DNA of 64,000 nt from Chitinophaga solisilvae (GCF_009928525.1 NZ_JAABOK010000023.1:1-64000); one strand, 5' to 3'; counted from the stretch's first letter, positions 16,405 to 26,085 are shown. Numbers and translations are program-made. The notes: generated by a model from the letters alone, not told the origin.

Positions 16405-16632
16405 GCATAGAGATTTTTTTCCGGTGAAACGCTTACTGCAAATTTGCATACAACACCCGCATGTTTACAAATTCCGGTATCCTACAATCCGTCTACCTGT
16501 CTGCCAAAAGCGTCTACAGTTCGTCTACAAGCAATATAATTAATTAAAAACAAACAATTTACACATATAATATACAATCAAATTTATCATGTCGTTTTTT
16601 TGAATATGCCTGATTTATAGTAATTTGGAGCG

Positions 16633-18495
16633 ATGAAGCCATTGCTATTGAATCTCCTTTTTCTATGCGGCTGCGCCATCGGATGGTTACCCGCTGTTCA
16701 TGCACAATCTGTATGGACGGACAGTCTGCAGGCCGTTGTTAACCTCCCGGCTACCAGTCCTGAAAAAAAAACGGCCTTGTTGAATCAGTTATCAGAATCT
16801 TACCGCGCCGGTAAAATTTATAACCGGGCGGAAGCTACTGCCAGACAAAGTGCCGTCATCGCCCTGCAGCATAAAAACTTTGCAGAAGCCGCCAAAGCCT
16901 ATATGCAGCTGACAAATGTAAAAGTAAACACCCAGCAGCTGCAGTCCCTGAAACGAACCTGCGACAGCACCCTGCTGCTGGCACAGCAGGCAAAAGACCC
17001 TGTAGCTATGGCCTATGCCTGTTATGCCCAGGTGCTGCTCTATAAAATACTGGATAATGAGACCGATATGGTCAGGTACGGACAACTGGGCCTGAAGCAG
17101 CTGGAAAAGGAAAATGATCCCTACATCGCCGCTAAAATATATTACCAGCTGTACGTCGTTAATTCCGCCTGGAACAATGAAGAGAAGGTAAATACCTATG
17201 CGCTCAAAGCAACGGAAAATGCGCTGCAGACAACCGACTACAACCTGCTCAGTAACTGTTATACCGCTTTGTCTATCGCCCACGAGTATAAATATGACAG
17301 CACCAAAAACAAAACGGAGCTGGACAGCATCTTCTTCTTTCTCAACAAATCCGAAGAGTTGTACCGGCAGTATCCCGGACAGGTAGCACCCAGCACTTAC
17401 GCTATTGCCTGCATTAATATAGCCAGCACCTACCAGCGGTACTTTCCGGAGAATCACCCGGAAGCCAGAACCCTGGCCATCCGGTATGCAGATACTGCCA
17501 GGAGCGTGCTGAAAAATTCGCCCTACAACCGGGAAGTGCTGGCCAGCAGCCTGGGCATCCTCAGTGAATATGCACTGCGGGAAAACAAGCAATTCCTGGC
17601 GGAACATTACCTGCTGGAAGCGTATGAAGCCATGCTGGCCGATAAAACGCCCTACAACCATACCATGATAAATGTGGTGACAGCATTATCCTCCCTCTAC
17701 GAACGGATGGGACTTTACCAGAAAGCCCTTCAGTTCCAGCAGAAAGCTACCCTCTATAACAATAAAAACTTCAAGGCGCAACAGGCGCTCAACGCGCAGA
17801 AGCTGGAGATACAATACGAGACTGAAAAAAAAAACAATGAAATGCGGATCCTGAAAGAACGGGAGAACAGCCGCAGGATACAAAATTACCTCTACGGCTG
17901 TATCGCACTCGCCGCCTTTCTGGGCCTGATATTTATGTTCCGCTCCTACCATTTCCGGCTGCGTTATTCGCTGCAGCGGGAAAAGCAACTGCAACTGGAA
18001 AAGCAGGATTCTGAGCTACAGATAAAGCTGGAAAAGGAAGAACAGGCCAGACTCCGGGCAGAGCAACAGCTCATGGAAGTGCAGCAGCAACAGCTCAAGA
18101 AAGAAGTAATGGCCAACGTCATACAGCTGGAACATAAAAACCAGGTACTGCATCAGATCAAAGATAAACTGACAGAAGGCGAACCTGTCAACCTGCAGAA
18201 AATGCTGAAGGAAGAAATGGTGCTGGACAGTGATTTCGAGCATGCCAGGCTGCAGATACAACAGGTGCATCCCGACTTTTTCCAGCTGCTCCAGGATAAG
18301 GCACTGAAGAAACTGACCCTGCTGGACCTGAAGCTCTGCGCTTACCTGTACCTGAAAATGGATACCCGCCAGATTTCCCGGCTGATGCACATAGAACCTA
18401 AAAGCGTGCGCATGAGCCGCTACCGGATCAAGCAAAAGCTGGGACTGGACAAGGAAGAAGACCTCTATATTTTTCTGCAGGGGCTTACTGCTTAA
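16633..18495 (+). CDS. TPR-containing membrane-anchored HTH transcriptional regulator
   Basis: A 620-residue regulator. Residues 1-24 form a signal peptide (ending AVHAQ). A periplasmic region of about 390 residues is helical with TPR-like repeats (for example NHTMINVVTALSSLYERMGL and QKALQFQQKATLYNN). One membrane helix lies at about residues 418-436. A long Glu/Gln/Lys-rich coiled coil follows (QLQLEKQDSELQIKLEKEEQ and onward). The C terminus (about 560-616) is a LuxR-like HTH: LTLLDLKLCAYLYLKMDTRQ and ISRLMHIEPKSVRMSRYRIK. No kinase or receiver domain is seen. This architecture is common in Bacteroidota and should link a periplasmic signal to transcription. The divergent membrane operon is its most likely target, by position only. 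Its stop overlaps the stop of the convergent MFS gene. Confidence 0.85.
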   Translation: MKPLLLNLLFLCGCAIGWLPAVHAQSVWTDSLQAVVNLPATSPEKKTALLNQLSESYRAGKIYNRAEATARQSAVIALQHKNFAEAAKAYMQLTNVKVNTQQLQSLKRTCDSTLLLAQQAKDPVAMAYACYAQVLLYKILDNETDMVRYGQLGLKQLEKENDPYIAAKIYYQLYVVNSAWNNEEKVNTYALKATENALQTTDYNLLSNCYTALSIAHEYKYDSTKNKTELDSIFFFLNKSEELYRQYPGQVAPSTYAIACINIASTYQRYFPENHPEARTLAIRYADTARSVLKNSPYNREVLASSLGILSEYALRENKQFLAEHYLLEAYEAMLADKTPYNHTMINVVTALSSLYERMGLYQKALQFQQKATLYNNKNFKAQQALNAQKLEIQYETEKKNNEMRILKERENSRRIQNYLYGCIALAAFLGLIFMFRSYHFRLRYSLQREKQLQLEKQDSELQIKLEKEEQARLRAEQQLMEVQQQQLKKEVMANVIQLEHKNQVLHQIKDKLTEGEPVNLQKMLKEEMVLDSDFEHARLQIQQVHPDFFQLLQDKALKKLTLLDLKLCAYLYLKMDTRQISRLMHIEPKSVRMSRYRIKQKLGLDKEEDLYIFLQGLTA

Positions 18496-19703
18496 TCTTT
18501 CCCGCTGAAACTTTTCATCATCAGCAGCAGACTGACTACCGTTAATATGCCTGCTACCAGGAAAGATATACCCGGAAAATATACCGGCGCATGGCTGCCG
18601 GTGAACCAGGAAAAACTGCTGGTCATCAGTGGTGGTGCAATCAGGGTAGTTAGTCCCATCAGGCTACCCAGGCTACCCTGTAATTCGCCCTGTTCATTAT
18701 CCGGCATAGCGGAAGACATAATACTCTGCAATGCGGTGCCTTGAATACCGCCGGTGATATACACCAGCAGCGCCGGGAACAGCAGCCATTGCCTGCCGGC
18801 GAAAGCAAACGTCATAAAGCCGGCCGCCATGCACAGCAATCCGGTTACCGCCATCTGCCGGTCGCTGATGTATTTCGTGAGCAGTCCCACCAGCCACATC
18901 TGTACGATGACAGACAACACGCCGATGAAAGCCAGGGAATAGCCGATCAGCTGGTCCGACCAGCGGAATTTTTCGATTGTATAAAATGCCCATATACTCT
19001 CCATGCTGTGTGAAGCAATAGAAATGAATATCACCGCTACTATCAGGCTTTTAACCAGCGGAAATTTGCGGAGGCGCCGCAGTGCGCCTAACGGATTGGC
19101 CCTCTTCCATTCAAAGCGGCGGCGGTTTTCCGGGCGCAGTGATTCCGGGAAAAACAGCCAGCCGAAAACCAGGTTGGCAAAGCTCAGGACCGATGCCGCA
19201 ATAAACGGTACCCGTACCCCAAACTGGCCGAGCGTACCACCGATGACCGGCCCTATTATAAAGCCCAGTCCGAATGCCGCATTGATATACCCGAAATACG
19301 TTGTGCGGTTGGCTTCTGTACTAATATCCGCGATGCTGGCTGAAGCTACTGCAAAACTGGCTCCGGTGATACCGGCCACAGCACGCCCCACAAACAACCA
19401 GAAAATATCGTTGGTAGAAGCCATAAAGAGGCAGTCCAGGCTAAAGCCCAGCAAAGAACAAAGTAATACCGGCCTTCTGCCATACCTGTCGCTCAGGTTT
19501 CCCAGCACCGCGGCAAAAGCAAACTGCATAACTGCATAGGCAAAGGCCAGCCATCCGCCATAACGCGCCGCCGTACTTATATCTGCATGAATCAGCCGGG
19601 AAATAAGCTGTGGCAATACCGGAAAGAAAAGACCGAAACCGGCAGTATCAATCGTTACAATAACAACAATAAAAATTAATGAAGCAGTATGAGGTGATTT
19701 CAT
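18492..19703 (-). CDS. TetA-like MFS drug:proton antiporter, copy 2
   Basis: A 403-residue, 12-helix exporter of the TCR/Tet branch. Key segments are DTAGFGLFFPVLP in helix 1, GNLSDRYGRRPVLL (motif A), FVGRAVAGITGASF in helix 4, GLGFIIGPVIGG (motif C), and the central loop RRFEWKRANPLGAL. The central loop and helices 2-5 are strikingly close to the transporter at 11723-13003, so the two are paralogs about 5.5 kb apart. The stop codon overlaps that of the convergent regulator (18492-18495). Substrate unknown; drug or metabolite export expected. Confidence 0.9.
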   Translation of the reverse strand: MKSPHTASLIFIVVIVTIDTAGFGLFFPVLPQLISRLIHADISTAARYGGWLAFAYAVMQFAFAAVLGNLSDRYGRRPVLLCSLLGFSLDCLFMASTNDIFWLFVGRAVAGITGASFAVASASIADISTEANRTTYFGYINAAFGLGFIIGPVIGGTLGQFGVRVPFIAASVLSFANLVFGWLFFPESLRPENRRRFEWKRANPLGALRRLRKFPLVKSLIVAVIFISIASHSMESIWAFYTIEKFRWSDQLIGYSLAFIGVLSVIVQMWLVGLLTKYISDRQMAVTGLLCMAAGFMTFAFAGRQWLLFPALLVYITGGIQGTALQSIMSSAMPDNEQGELQGSLGSLMGLTTLIAPPLMTSSFSWFTGSHAPVYFPGISFLVAGILTVVSLLLMMKSFSGKD

Positions 19704-19864
19704 GAAAAAGGATCCTTGAAGCAGGTTGCCATCAATGATGGCAGCACATGAATAAATACATAACCATAACCGCCACTGAAGGGCGGCTGTAAAAAGAGCG
19801 TGATACGCTATGTAATTATTATTGCCTCATGATCCCGCTAAAATACGAAACATTTAATTATTTG

Positions 19865-19970
19865 GTTATTTGGTTATTTGAGATTTTGCCCCCATCCTGG
19901 TTTTTCTCTGGAACTTATAAATACAAAAGAAAATCAGGATGGCGGGCAAAATCTCAAATAACCAAATAAC
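19865..19970. repeat. Inverted repeat of the octamer family, downstream of GH16 gene
   Basis: Arms at 19865-19899 and 19935-19970 pair over about 35 bp with one bulge; both read GTTATTTGGTTATTTGAG then ATTTTGCCC in one orientation. The arms contain tandem TTATTTGG octamers. The element ends about 30 bp from the stop of the GH16 gene, which reads towards it. The remaining bases between 19704 and 19864 show nothing recognisable. Confidence 0.85.
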
Positions 19971-19999
19971 TAAATATTCATTACATCACCCGTTTAATG

Positions 20000-21205
20000 T
20001 CAGATACGGAAGGCTTCCCATCCGGAGACGGTGGTACGGTTGCAGGTCATGGGTTGGGTGCCGTTTTCGGAGGAGATGTAGCGGCCGTTATTTCCACGGA
20101 GGGAAATGGAGCCGTCGGTGTTGGCTATCCAGTCGAATTTTTCCCAATCGCCCACAGTGGTGCGGTTGCAGGTAATAGGCTGCGTGCCGTTTTCCGATGA
20201 TACATATTTGCCCTGGCTCTTCAGGGCTACTTTACCGCCGCCGGCATCTTCTACGACGAACTGTTCCCAGGCCTGAGCGGTGGCCCGGTTGCAGGTCATG
20301 GGTTGTGCGCCGTTTTCACCGCTCACGAAGGCGTTGTTTATTCCTTTCAGGGTAATGGTGGAGCCGATGGGTGCACCGCCGCCGGAAGTCATGGCAAATA
20401 CACGTACATAGTCCACGTACATGCTGGCCGGCAGCTTGCTTTCATCGACGGTCTGGCCGGGGAAGTTACCGCCTACGGCGAGGTTCAGGATGATGAAGAA
20501 GGGATTATGGAATTCTTCCGTGCTGTTGATGTTGTTCTGGATATTGGCAGTCCAGTACTGGTTACCATCCACAAACCAGCGGATGGAGGAGGCGTCCCAC
20601 TCTACCGCATATACATGATAGTCGGTGAAGCTGGTGGTGGTAGTACCGCCGTAGTGTACATATCCGCTGGCATCCCAGTGGATAGTGCCATAGATGGTAT
20701 TGCTGGTGTTCACCTGTTCCATAATATCTATTTCACCGCATTTGGGCCAGCCTACATCGCCGATGTTGTTGCCCAGCATCCAGAAGGCAGGCCACAGGCC
20801 CTGTCCGGATGCCAGTTTGATACGGGCCTCCACACGGCCGTACCTGGTGGTAAAGCGGCCGGCGGTATTGAGCCTGGCGGAAGTATAAGGCCATCCGTTG
20901 ACGGTTTGTTTACGGGCGGTGATAACCAGGTTACCGTTGGTAACAGCCGCATTGGCCGCCTGGTAGTACTGTTTTTCATTATTGCTGGTATTGGGGCCGG
21001 TTTCAAACTGCCATTTGCTGCCGTCTACCCCGGTACCATTGAACTCATCGGACCAGACCAGCTGCCAGGCAGCCTCGGTAGCGGGTTTAACCACGGCGGT
21101 GTTATCGCCGGCCGGTACATTATTTTCTTTTACGTCCTTCTTGCAGGAAATCAGGGCGAATAACAGGAACGCGCCTACGTGGAATGCTGATAGTTTTGTT
21201 TTCAT
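20000..21205 (-). CDS. GH16 beta-glucanase lipoprotein with C-terminal carbohydrate-binding-like repeats
   Basis: A 401-residue endo-beta-glucanase of glycoside hydrolase family 16, most like laminarinases that cut beta-1,3 or mixed-linkage glucans. The N terminus has a lipobox (FALISC), so it is a lipoprotein. The catalytic motif GEIDIMEQVN places the nucleophile at Glu158, the assisting Asp160 and the acid/base Glu163. GLWPAFWMLGN and AVEWDASSIRWFVDG are other family landmarks. From about residue 282 come three copies of a 35-45 residue repeat (YVSSENGTQPITCNR and WEKF-type cores), which resembles a fascin-like beta-trefoil module. Nearly the same module ends the chitinase at 24481. It is divergent from a Y_Y_Y-HTH regulator that probably controls it. 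A long hairpin follows the stop. Confidence 0.92.
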   Translation of the reverse strand: MKTKLSAFHVGAFLLFALISCKKDVKENNVPAGDNTAVVKPATEAAWQLVWSDEFNGTGVDGSKWQFETGPNTSNNEKQYYQAANAAVTNGNLVITARKQTVNGWPYTSARLNTAGRFTTRYGRVEARIKLASGQGLWPAFWMLGNNIGDVGWPKCGEIDIMEQVNTSNTIYGTIHWDASGYVHYGGTTTTSFTDYHVYAVEWDASSIRWFVDGNQYWTANIQNNINSTEEFHNPFFIILNLAVGGNFPGQTVDESKLPASMYVDYVRVFAMTSGGGAPIGSTITLKGINNAFVSGENGAQPMTCNRATAQAWEQFVVEDAGGGKVALKSQGKYVSSENGTQPITCNRTTVGDWEKFDWIANTDGSISLRGNNGRYISSENGTQPMTCNRTTVSGWEAFRI

Positions 21206-21417
21206 GGAATTTACGATTATCGAAAATGAACAATGAGGGGTGATGTAAAGACACGGGTTTACATAAGCATCAATATCCGTATTACCGGTTGTAATTCCTG
21301 ATTTCTCCCTACGTCAATTCTACTTCAGGGAAAGATAAAATACTGATATCCAGCAGAGATACCTGGCAGGCATCCTACTACAGCAAAAAAAAATTATTTT
21401 TAAGTAAAACAACCGGC

Positions 21418-24267
21418 ATGAAGCATCTTCTGGTCCTGTTGTCTGTATTCCTGTGTAAAACACTGTTTGCCCAGAACGCCATTGGTTTACCCGCTATTGT
21501 TAACTATGACCGGTCGCAATACCAGGGAAACGGCCAGACCTGGGATATTGATACAGACAGCAGAGGAATTCTGTACTTTGCCAATAACGAAGGACTCCTC
21601 TCCTTCAACGGCACTTACTGGCAGCTGTTACCCGTACCCAACAGTACCCGCCTGCGATCTGTAAAAACAGACAATGACGGCCGCATCTATGTTGGCGCGC
21701 AGGACGATTTCGGTTATTATCTTCCTGACAGCCAGGGCATCCTGCAATACACGTCTCTCAAAAGACTCATTCCCGCAGGACATACTGAATTCGCGGATAT
21801 ATGGAATATCGCGCTTTACAACCACGGTGTATACTTCCGCAGTAACAATAAAATATTTGAGTACCGGGATCACCGCATCACTGTATACGACGCCCCGGCA
21901 GAATGGAAGGTGTTGTGCAGCACCCCTTACGGGTTATATGCCCAGGACCTGCAGCAGGGGCTGTACTGCTACCGGCAACGTTCCTGGCAGCGTATCAATA
22001 CGGCTGTTTCCTCGCAGCAGATGCTGATTACGGCTATCCTGCAACAGCAACGGGATACGTTGCTCATCGCCACCCTGAAAAACGGTTTCTTCCGGCTTTG
22101 CGGCCGGCAGCTGATACCCCTGCCAACAGCCGCCGACAGCCTCCTGTACCGCAACCGCATCTACTGCGCTATTCCGCTGGCCAACGGGCAGCTGGCCGCA
22201 GGTACTTTTTCCGGCGGTTGCTATATTATTGACAGCAACAACGGAAAGATCATCCAGCAGTTTACCCGGGATGAAGGCCTGCAGAATAACAATGTACTCA
22301 AGCTGTTCACCGACCGGCAACAGAATATCTGGCTGGCGCTCGACAACGGCATAGATCTGCTGCATTACAACACCGCCATCAAACGGATTTCGCCGGATAA
22401 TGGCAACCTGCAGACCACATATGCCGCCCGCATATTTCAGCACCGGCTCTACATCGGTACATCAGACGGGCTTTTCAGCACACCGCTGGAGGATGCAGCT
22501 GATGTCAGCTTCTCCCGCGGCCGCTTTCAGCCGGTCAACAATACCAAAGGACAGGTATGGCATCTCTCTGTGACAGACAACCGGCTGATGATGGGCCATC
22601 ATGAAGGGGCATACGAAATAAAGGACAACACCGCCGTACCTTTACTGAAAGATATTGGCTGCTGGCGTTACCTGCCTGCCGGCGGCGGCCTGCTGGCGGG
22701 CTGCTATAACGGTCTCGCCTATATGCGGTTCAACGGTACAGGCGTACGGGTCAACAAACACCTCAGCGGATTGTATGAATCCCTGCGCTTTCTGGCTCCA
22801 GACGGCCCGCAGCACCTGTGGTCATCCCATCCTTACAGAGGTGTGTACCGCCTGGTACTCTCCGGCGACACTGCCCTCTCCGCACGGCTATACACACAGC
22901 AGGAAGGGCTGCCGTCCAATTACAACAATTATGTATTCAGTATAAGACATCAGATTGTAGTAGCCACCCGGCAGGGCATCTATGAATTTGACAGCCTTAC
23001 CCAACGTTTCCATCCTTCGCCAGCCTATCAGCAATATTTTGGTCATCAGCCGGTAGAATATCTTACAGAAGACAGCACCGGTAACATCTGGTTTGTTGCC
23101 GGCAAACAACCCGGCGTCATAGATGCACAGCTTCACCAGGTAGTACGCTTTCCTGAACTGGCCGGCAATATCATCAATGGTTTCATCTTCATATATCCCT
23201 ATAACCGGGAGAACATCTTCTTTGGCGCGGAAAAAGGCATGCTGCACCTCAACTACCGCAAATACACCGACCGCAGCGACCGTCCGGCAGTATGGATTAC
23301 GGAGGTAAAGGCCCACCGTAAAAAAGACAGCCTGCTGCAGGGCGGCTATGCTCCGCAACACCCTTCCCTGCCGGTGGTACTGCCCAACTCCTGGAAGGAT
23401 TTTCATTTCCGCTTTTCTTCTCCCGTATATAACCAGGACAATAACATTACCTACCGCTATCAGCTGCGCGGATTTGAAAAAACACCCGGCGCCTGGACCG
23501 GCAAAACCGAAAAGGAATACACCAACCTGCCACCGGGGAAATATACTTTTGTAGTACAGGCAAAAAACAACCTCCATCATCTGTCCGACACAGCCACCTT
23601 TACCTTTGTTATACTTCCGCCATGGTATCAGACCCAGGCAGCCCGGGCGGCCTGGGTGTTGCTCCTGCTCTTCCTGATCTGCAGCCTTTACCTGCGGCAG
23701 CGGAAAAAATTTGCAGCCGCGCGGGAGCAGCACCGCAAAGAGCAGGAACAATTGCAGATCAGCCATCAGCTGGAGTTGAAAAAAAATGCCATGCTGCTCA
23801 TGTCACTGAAGAATGAAAAACTGGAATCAGACGTGCAGCATAAAAACAGGGAACTGGCCACCGCCACGATGAACCTTGTCCAGAAAGGCAAACTGCTGTC
23901 GCAGATCAGGGAAGAATTTCTGCAGAGCATCCGTAAAATGGGGGATCCTTCTCCCCTTCCGCAATTCAAAAAAGTGCTGCGCCTCTTCGATGAAGCAGAA
24001 AACAATGAAGAAGAATGGACTGCCTTCTCCCGTCATTTTGATGAAGTACATAACAATTTCCTGCTCACCCTGAAAAAACAATATCCCGAACTCACCATCA
24101 CCGATCTTAAACTTTGCGCCTTTCTGCGTCTCAATCTCACCACCAAGGAAATAGCGCAGCTGCTGGGCATCTCCGTGAGAGGCGTAGAAACCAGCAGATA
24201 CCGCCTGCGCAAGAAACTGCAGCTCAGCGGAGATACGACACTGCACCACTTCCTGTTTGGGATTTAG
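21418..24267 (+). CDS. Y_Y_Y beta-propeller membrane regulator with LuxR-like HTH
   Basis: A 949-residue sensor-regulator. A signal peptide (LSVFLCKTLFAQ) precedes two beta-propellers built of Reg_prop-type repeats (RGILYFANNEGLLSFNG, RQNIWLALDNGIDLLHYN, STGNIWFVAGKQPGVID) up to about residue 600. A Y_Y_Y domain follows (ITYRYQLRGFEKTPGAWTGK and YTNLPPGKYTFVVQAKNN). The membrane helix is at about 743-760, then a coiled coil, and a LuxR-like HTH at about 890-945 (ITDLKLCAFLRLNLTTKEIA, VRGVETSRYRLRKKLQL). Unlike hybrid two-component systems with the same sensor, no histidine kinase or receiver is present. It lies between and next to the GH16 and GH18 genes, so control of glycan hydrolases is the natural inference. 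The stop codon is inside the 47-bp hairpin arm. Confidence 0.9.
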   Translation: MKHLLVLLSVFLCKTLFAQNAIGLPAIVNYDRSQYQGNGQTWDIDTDSRGILYFANNEGLLSFNGTYWQLLPVPNSTRLRSVKTDNDGRIYVGAQDDFGYYLPDSQGILQYTSLKRLIPAGHTEFADIWNIALYNHGVYFRSNNKIFEYRDHRITVYDAPAEWKVLCSTPYGLYAQDLQQGLYCYRQRSWQRINTAVSSQQMLITAILQQQRDTLLIATLKNGFFRLCGRQLIPLPTAADSLLYRNRIYCAIPLANGQLAAGTFSGGCYIIDSNNGKIIQQFTRDEGLQNNNVLKLFTDRQQNIWLALDNGIDLLHYNTAIKRISPDNGNLQTTYAARIFQHRLYIGTSDGLFSTPLEDAADVSFSRGRFQPVNNTKGQVWHLSVTDNRLMMGHHEGAYEIKDNTAVPLLKDIGCWRYLPAGGGLLAGCYNGLAYMRFNGTGVRVNKHLSGLYESLRFLAPDGPQHLWSSHPYRGVYRLVLSGDTALSARLYTQQEGLPSNYNNYVFSIRHQIVVATRQGIYEFDSLTQRFHPSPAYQQYFGHQPVEYLTEDSTGNIWFVAGKQPGVIDAQLHQVVRFPELAGNIINGFIFIYPYNRENIFFGAEKGMLHLNYRKYTDRSDRPAVWITEVKAHRKKDSLLQGGYAPQHPSLPVVLPNSWKDFHFRFSSPVYNQDNNITYRYQLRGFEKTPGAWTGKTEKEYTNLPPGKYTFVVQAKNNLHHLSDTATFTFVILPPWYQTQAARAAWVLLLLFLICSLYLRQRKKFAAAREQHRKEQEQLQISHQLELKKNAMLLMSLKNEKLESDVQHKNRELATATMNLVQKGKLLSQIREEFLQSIRKMGDPSPLPQFKKVLRLFDEAENNEEEWTAFSRHFDEVHNNFLLTLKKQYPELTITDLKLCAFLRLNLTTKEIAQLLGISVRGVETSRYRLRKKLQLSGDTTLHHFLFGI

Positions 24268-24377
24268 TTATTTGGTTATTTGAGATTTTGTACCCCATCA
24301 TCGTTTTCTGCTGCACTTACAGGTTCAACGGAAAACGATGATGGGGTACAAAATCTCAAATAACCAAATAACTAAAT
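24262..24377. repeat. Perfect 47-bp inverted repeat overlapping a stop codon
   Basis: Arms 24262-24308 and 24331-24377 are exact reverse complements around a 22-base loop. Each arm starts with ATTTAG, TTATTTGG and TTATTTGAG elements followed by a copy-specific stem. The left arm contains the last sense codon and TAG stop of the regulator gene. Confidence 0.95.
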
Positions 24378-24480
24378 GAAGTGAAGTAGTAATGAAGTAG
24401 TCCCCGAATCGTTATCCGGCGCAGGAGTGATTATATTGAGAGGGATATAACTATCCGCTTTTTCAACCTAAAACACCCGT

Positions 24481-26079
24481 ATGAAAACATCTTTAACATG
24501 GTTGGCAGTCCTGCTGGTATGCTGCATGAATGCCTTTTCACAGACCCCTTTCCGCGTTATCGGCTATATGCCCTCCTGGTCCGGCAGCGTGAATGCGGTA
24601 CAATACAGCAAGCTAACCCACATCAATTACGCTTTTCTGTTACCCAACGGCAATGGTAGTCTGCAGGCCATTGAGAACCCATCCAAACTGCAGAGTCTTG
24701 TCAGTACAGCACATGCCAATAATGTAAAAGTACTGATATCAGTGGGCGGCTGGAACAATGGCAACGACAACGGCTTTGAAACCCTGGCTGCCAGCAGTAC
24801 ATCACGGAACAATTTTGTTAACAACATGATAGCCTTCGTTAATCAGTACGGACTGGATGGCGTGGATATAGACTGGGAATATCCTGATCCCGGCGCCAGC
24901 GCCAATAATTACATTACGCTGATGAGTCGTCTCAGTACCGAGATGCACAACCGGGGGAAGCTGCTGACAGGCGCTATCGTAGGCACTGATGGAGGTAGTA
25001 TTCTCAGCAGCGCCTTTGCGCTGGTTGATTTTTACAACCTGATGGCCTATGATTATAACAACTTTGATCACTCTACCTATGCGTATGCCACGCAGTCAGT
25101 AAATTACTGGCGGGGTCGCGGGCTGCCTGCTTCCAAACTGGTGCTGGGCGTCCCCTTCTATGGCAGGCCCTCCTGGGAATCTTTCGCACAGCTGGTAGCG
25201 CGTGGCGCCAATCCGTATGCCGATGTATTCGGCAATGTGGGTTACAACGGTATTACTACCATCAAGCAGAAAACCAACCTTGCCTTTGACCAGGGCAGTG
25301 GTGTGATGATGTGGGAGCTGTCGCAGGATGCCACCGGCGCAAACTCGCTTTTATCGGCTATTCACGAGGTAGTGCTCGCCCGTACCGGTAACCCCGGAAG
25401 CCCTGCGCCTGTTGGTCAGACCATCTGGCTGCGCGGCAATAACAACCAGTACGTAAGCGGTGAAAACGGGACACAGGCCATGACCTGCAGCCGTACGGCG
25501 CCGCAGGGCTGGGAGCAGTTTACCGTGGTGGATGCCGGCGGCGGCAAGGTAGCCTTGCGTAGCCAGGGTAAATATATATCATCAGAAAACGGGGCACAGG
25601 CCATTACGTGTAGCCGTACCAGTATACAGGACTGGGAAAAATTCACCTGGATCAAAAATGCCAATGGCACTATTTCCCTGCAGGGTAATAATGGCGGATA
25701 TATCTGTTCGGAGAACGGACAACAGGCGATGAGCTGCTGGCGTACGCCCGTTGGCGAGTGGGAATCCTTTACCTATGGCACGGCTGCCGCAGCCGCAGAT
25801 GCAGTGAGCGCTCCCGGCAAGGCCGCAGTGCCGGCGGACATAGCCGCCTGGCCTAATCCCGCGCCGGCAGGCAGCACCATACAGGTGACCGTTCCGCAAT
25901 ACGACAGCCGTTTCCCTGTGCAGGCCGCACTCCTGAGTGCCAGCCGCCAGCAGCTGCAGGTACAGCGTGCGAATGCAGCTACGTTCCCGTTCAATATAGG
26001 CAATGTTCCTGCCGGGACCTACCTCCTGGAAGTACAGCATCATAACAAGCGGTACATCAGGAAAATCCTGGTACTATAA
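24481..26079 (+). CDS. GH18 chitinase with carbohydrate-binding-like repeats and T9SS sorting domain
   Basis: A 532-residue secreted enzyme of glycoside hydrolase family 18, expected to cleave chitin or related N-acetylglucosamine polymers. Residues 1-21 form a signal peptide (MNAFSQ end). The barrel contains KVLISVGGWNNG and the catalytic DGVDIDWEYPDP, with Asp126, Asp129, Asp131 and the acid Glu133; YNLMAYDYNNFD is the beta-6 landmark. From about residue 311 to 437 lie three ENG-type repeats (YVSGENGTQAMTCSR, WEQF) nearly the same as in the GH16 enzyme. The last 80 residues (AWPNPAPAGSTIQVTVP to IRKILVL) form a type A T9SS sorting domain, so it should be exported across the outer membrane. 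It lies in the same direction as the regulator 213 bp upstream. Confidence 0.94.
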   Translation: MKTSLTWLAVLLVCCMNAFSQTPFRVIGYMPSWSGSVNAVQYSKLTHINYAFLLPNGNGSLQAIENPSKLQSLVSTAHANNVKVLISVGGWNNGNDNGFETLAASSTSRNNFVNNMIAFVNQYGLDGVDIDWEYPDPGASANNYITLMSRLSTEMHNRGKLLTGAIVGTDGGSILSSAFALVDFYNLMAYDYNNFDHSTYAYATQSVNYWRGRGLPASKLVLGVPFYGRPSWESFAQLVARGANPYADVFGNVGYNGITTIKQKTNLAFDQGSGVMMWELSQDATGANSLLSAIHEVVLARTGNPGSPAPVGQTIWLRGNNNQYVSGENGTQAMTCSRTAPQGWEQFTVVDAGGGKVALRSQGKYISSENGAQAITCSRTSIQDWEKFTWIKNANGTISLQGNNGGYICSENGQQAMSCWRTPVGEWESFTYGTAAAAADAVSAPGKAAVPADIAAWPNPAPAGSTIQVTVPQYDSRFPVQAALLSASRQQLQVQRANAATFPFNIGNVPAGTYLLEVQHHNKRYIRKILVL

Positions 26080-26085
26080 TTACAG

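Noticed and set aside
16633..18495. Histidine kinase
   Set aside because: TPRs, a membrane helix and coiled coil are followed by an HTH; no H-box, N-box or G-box was found.
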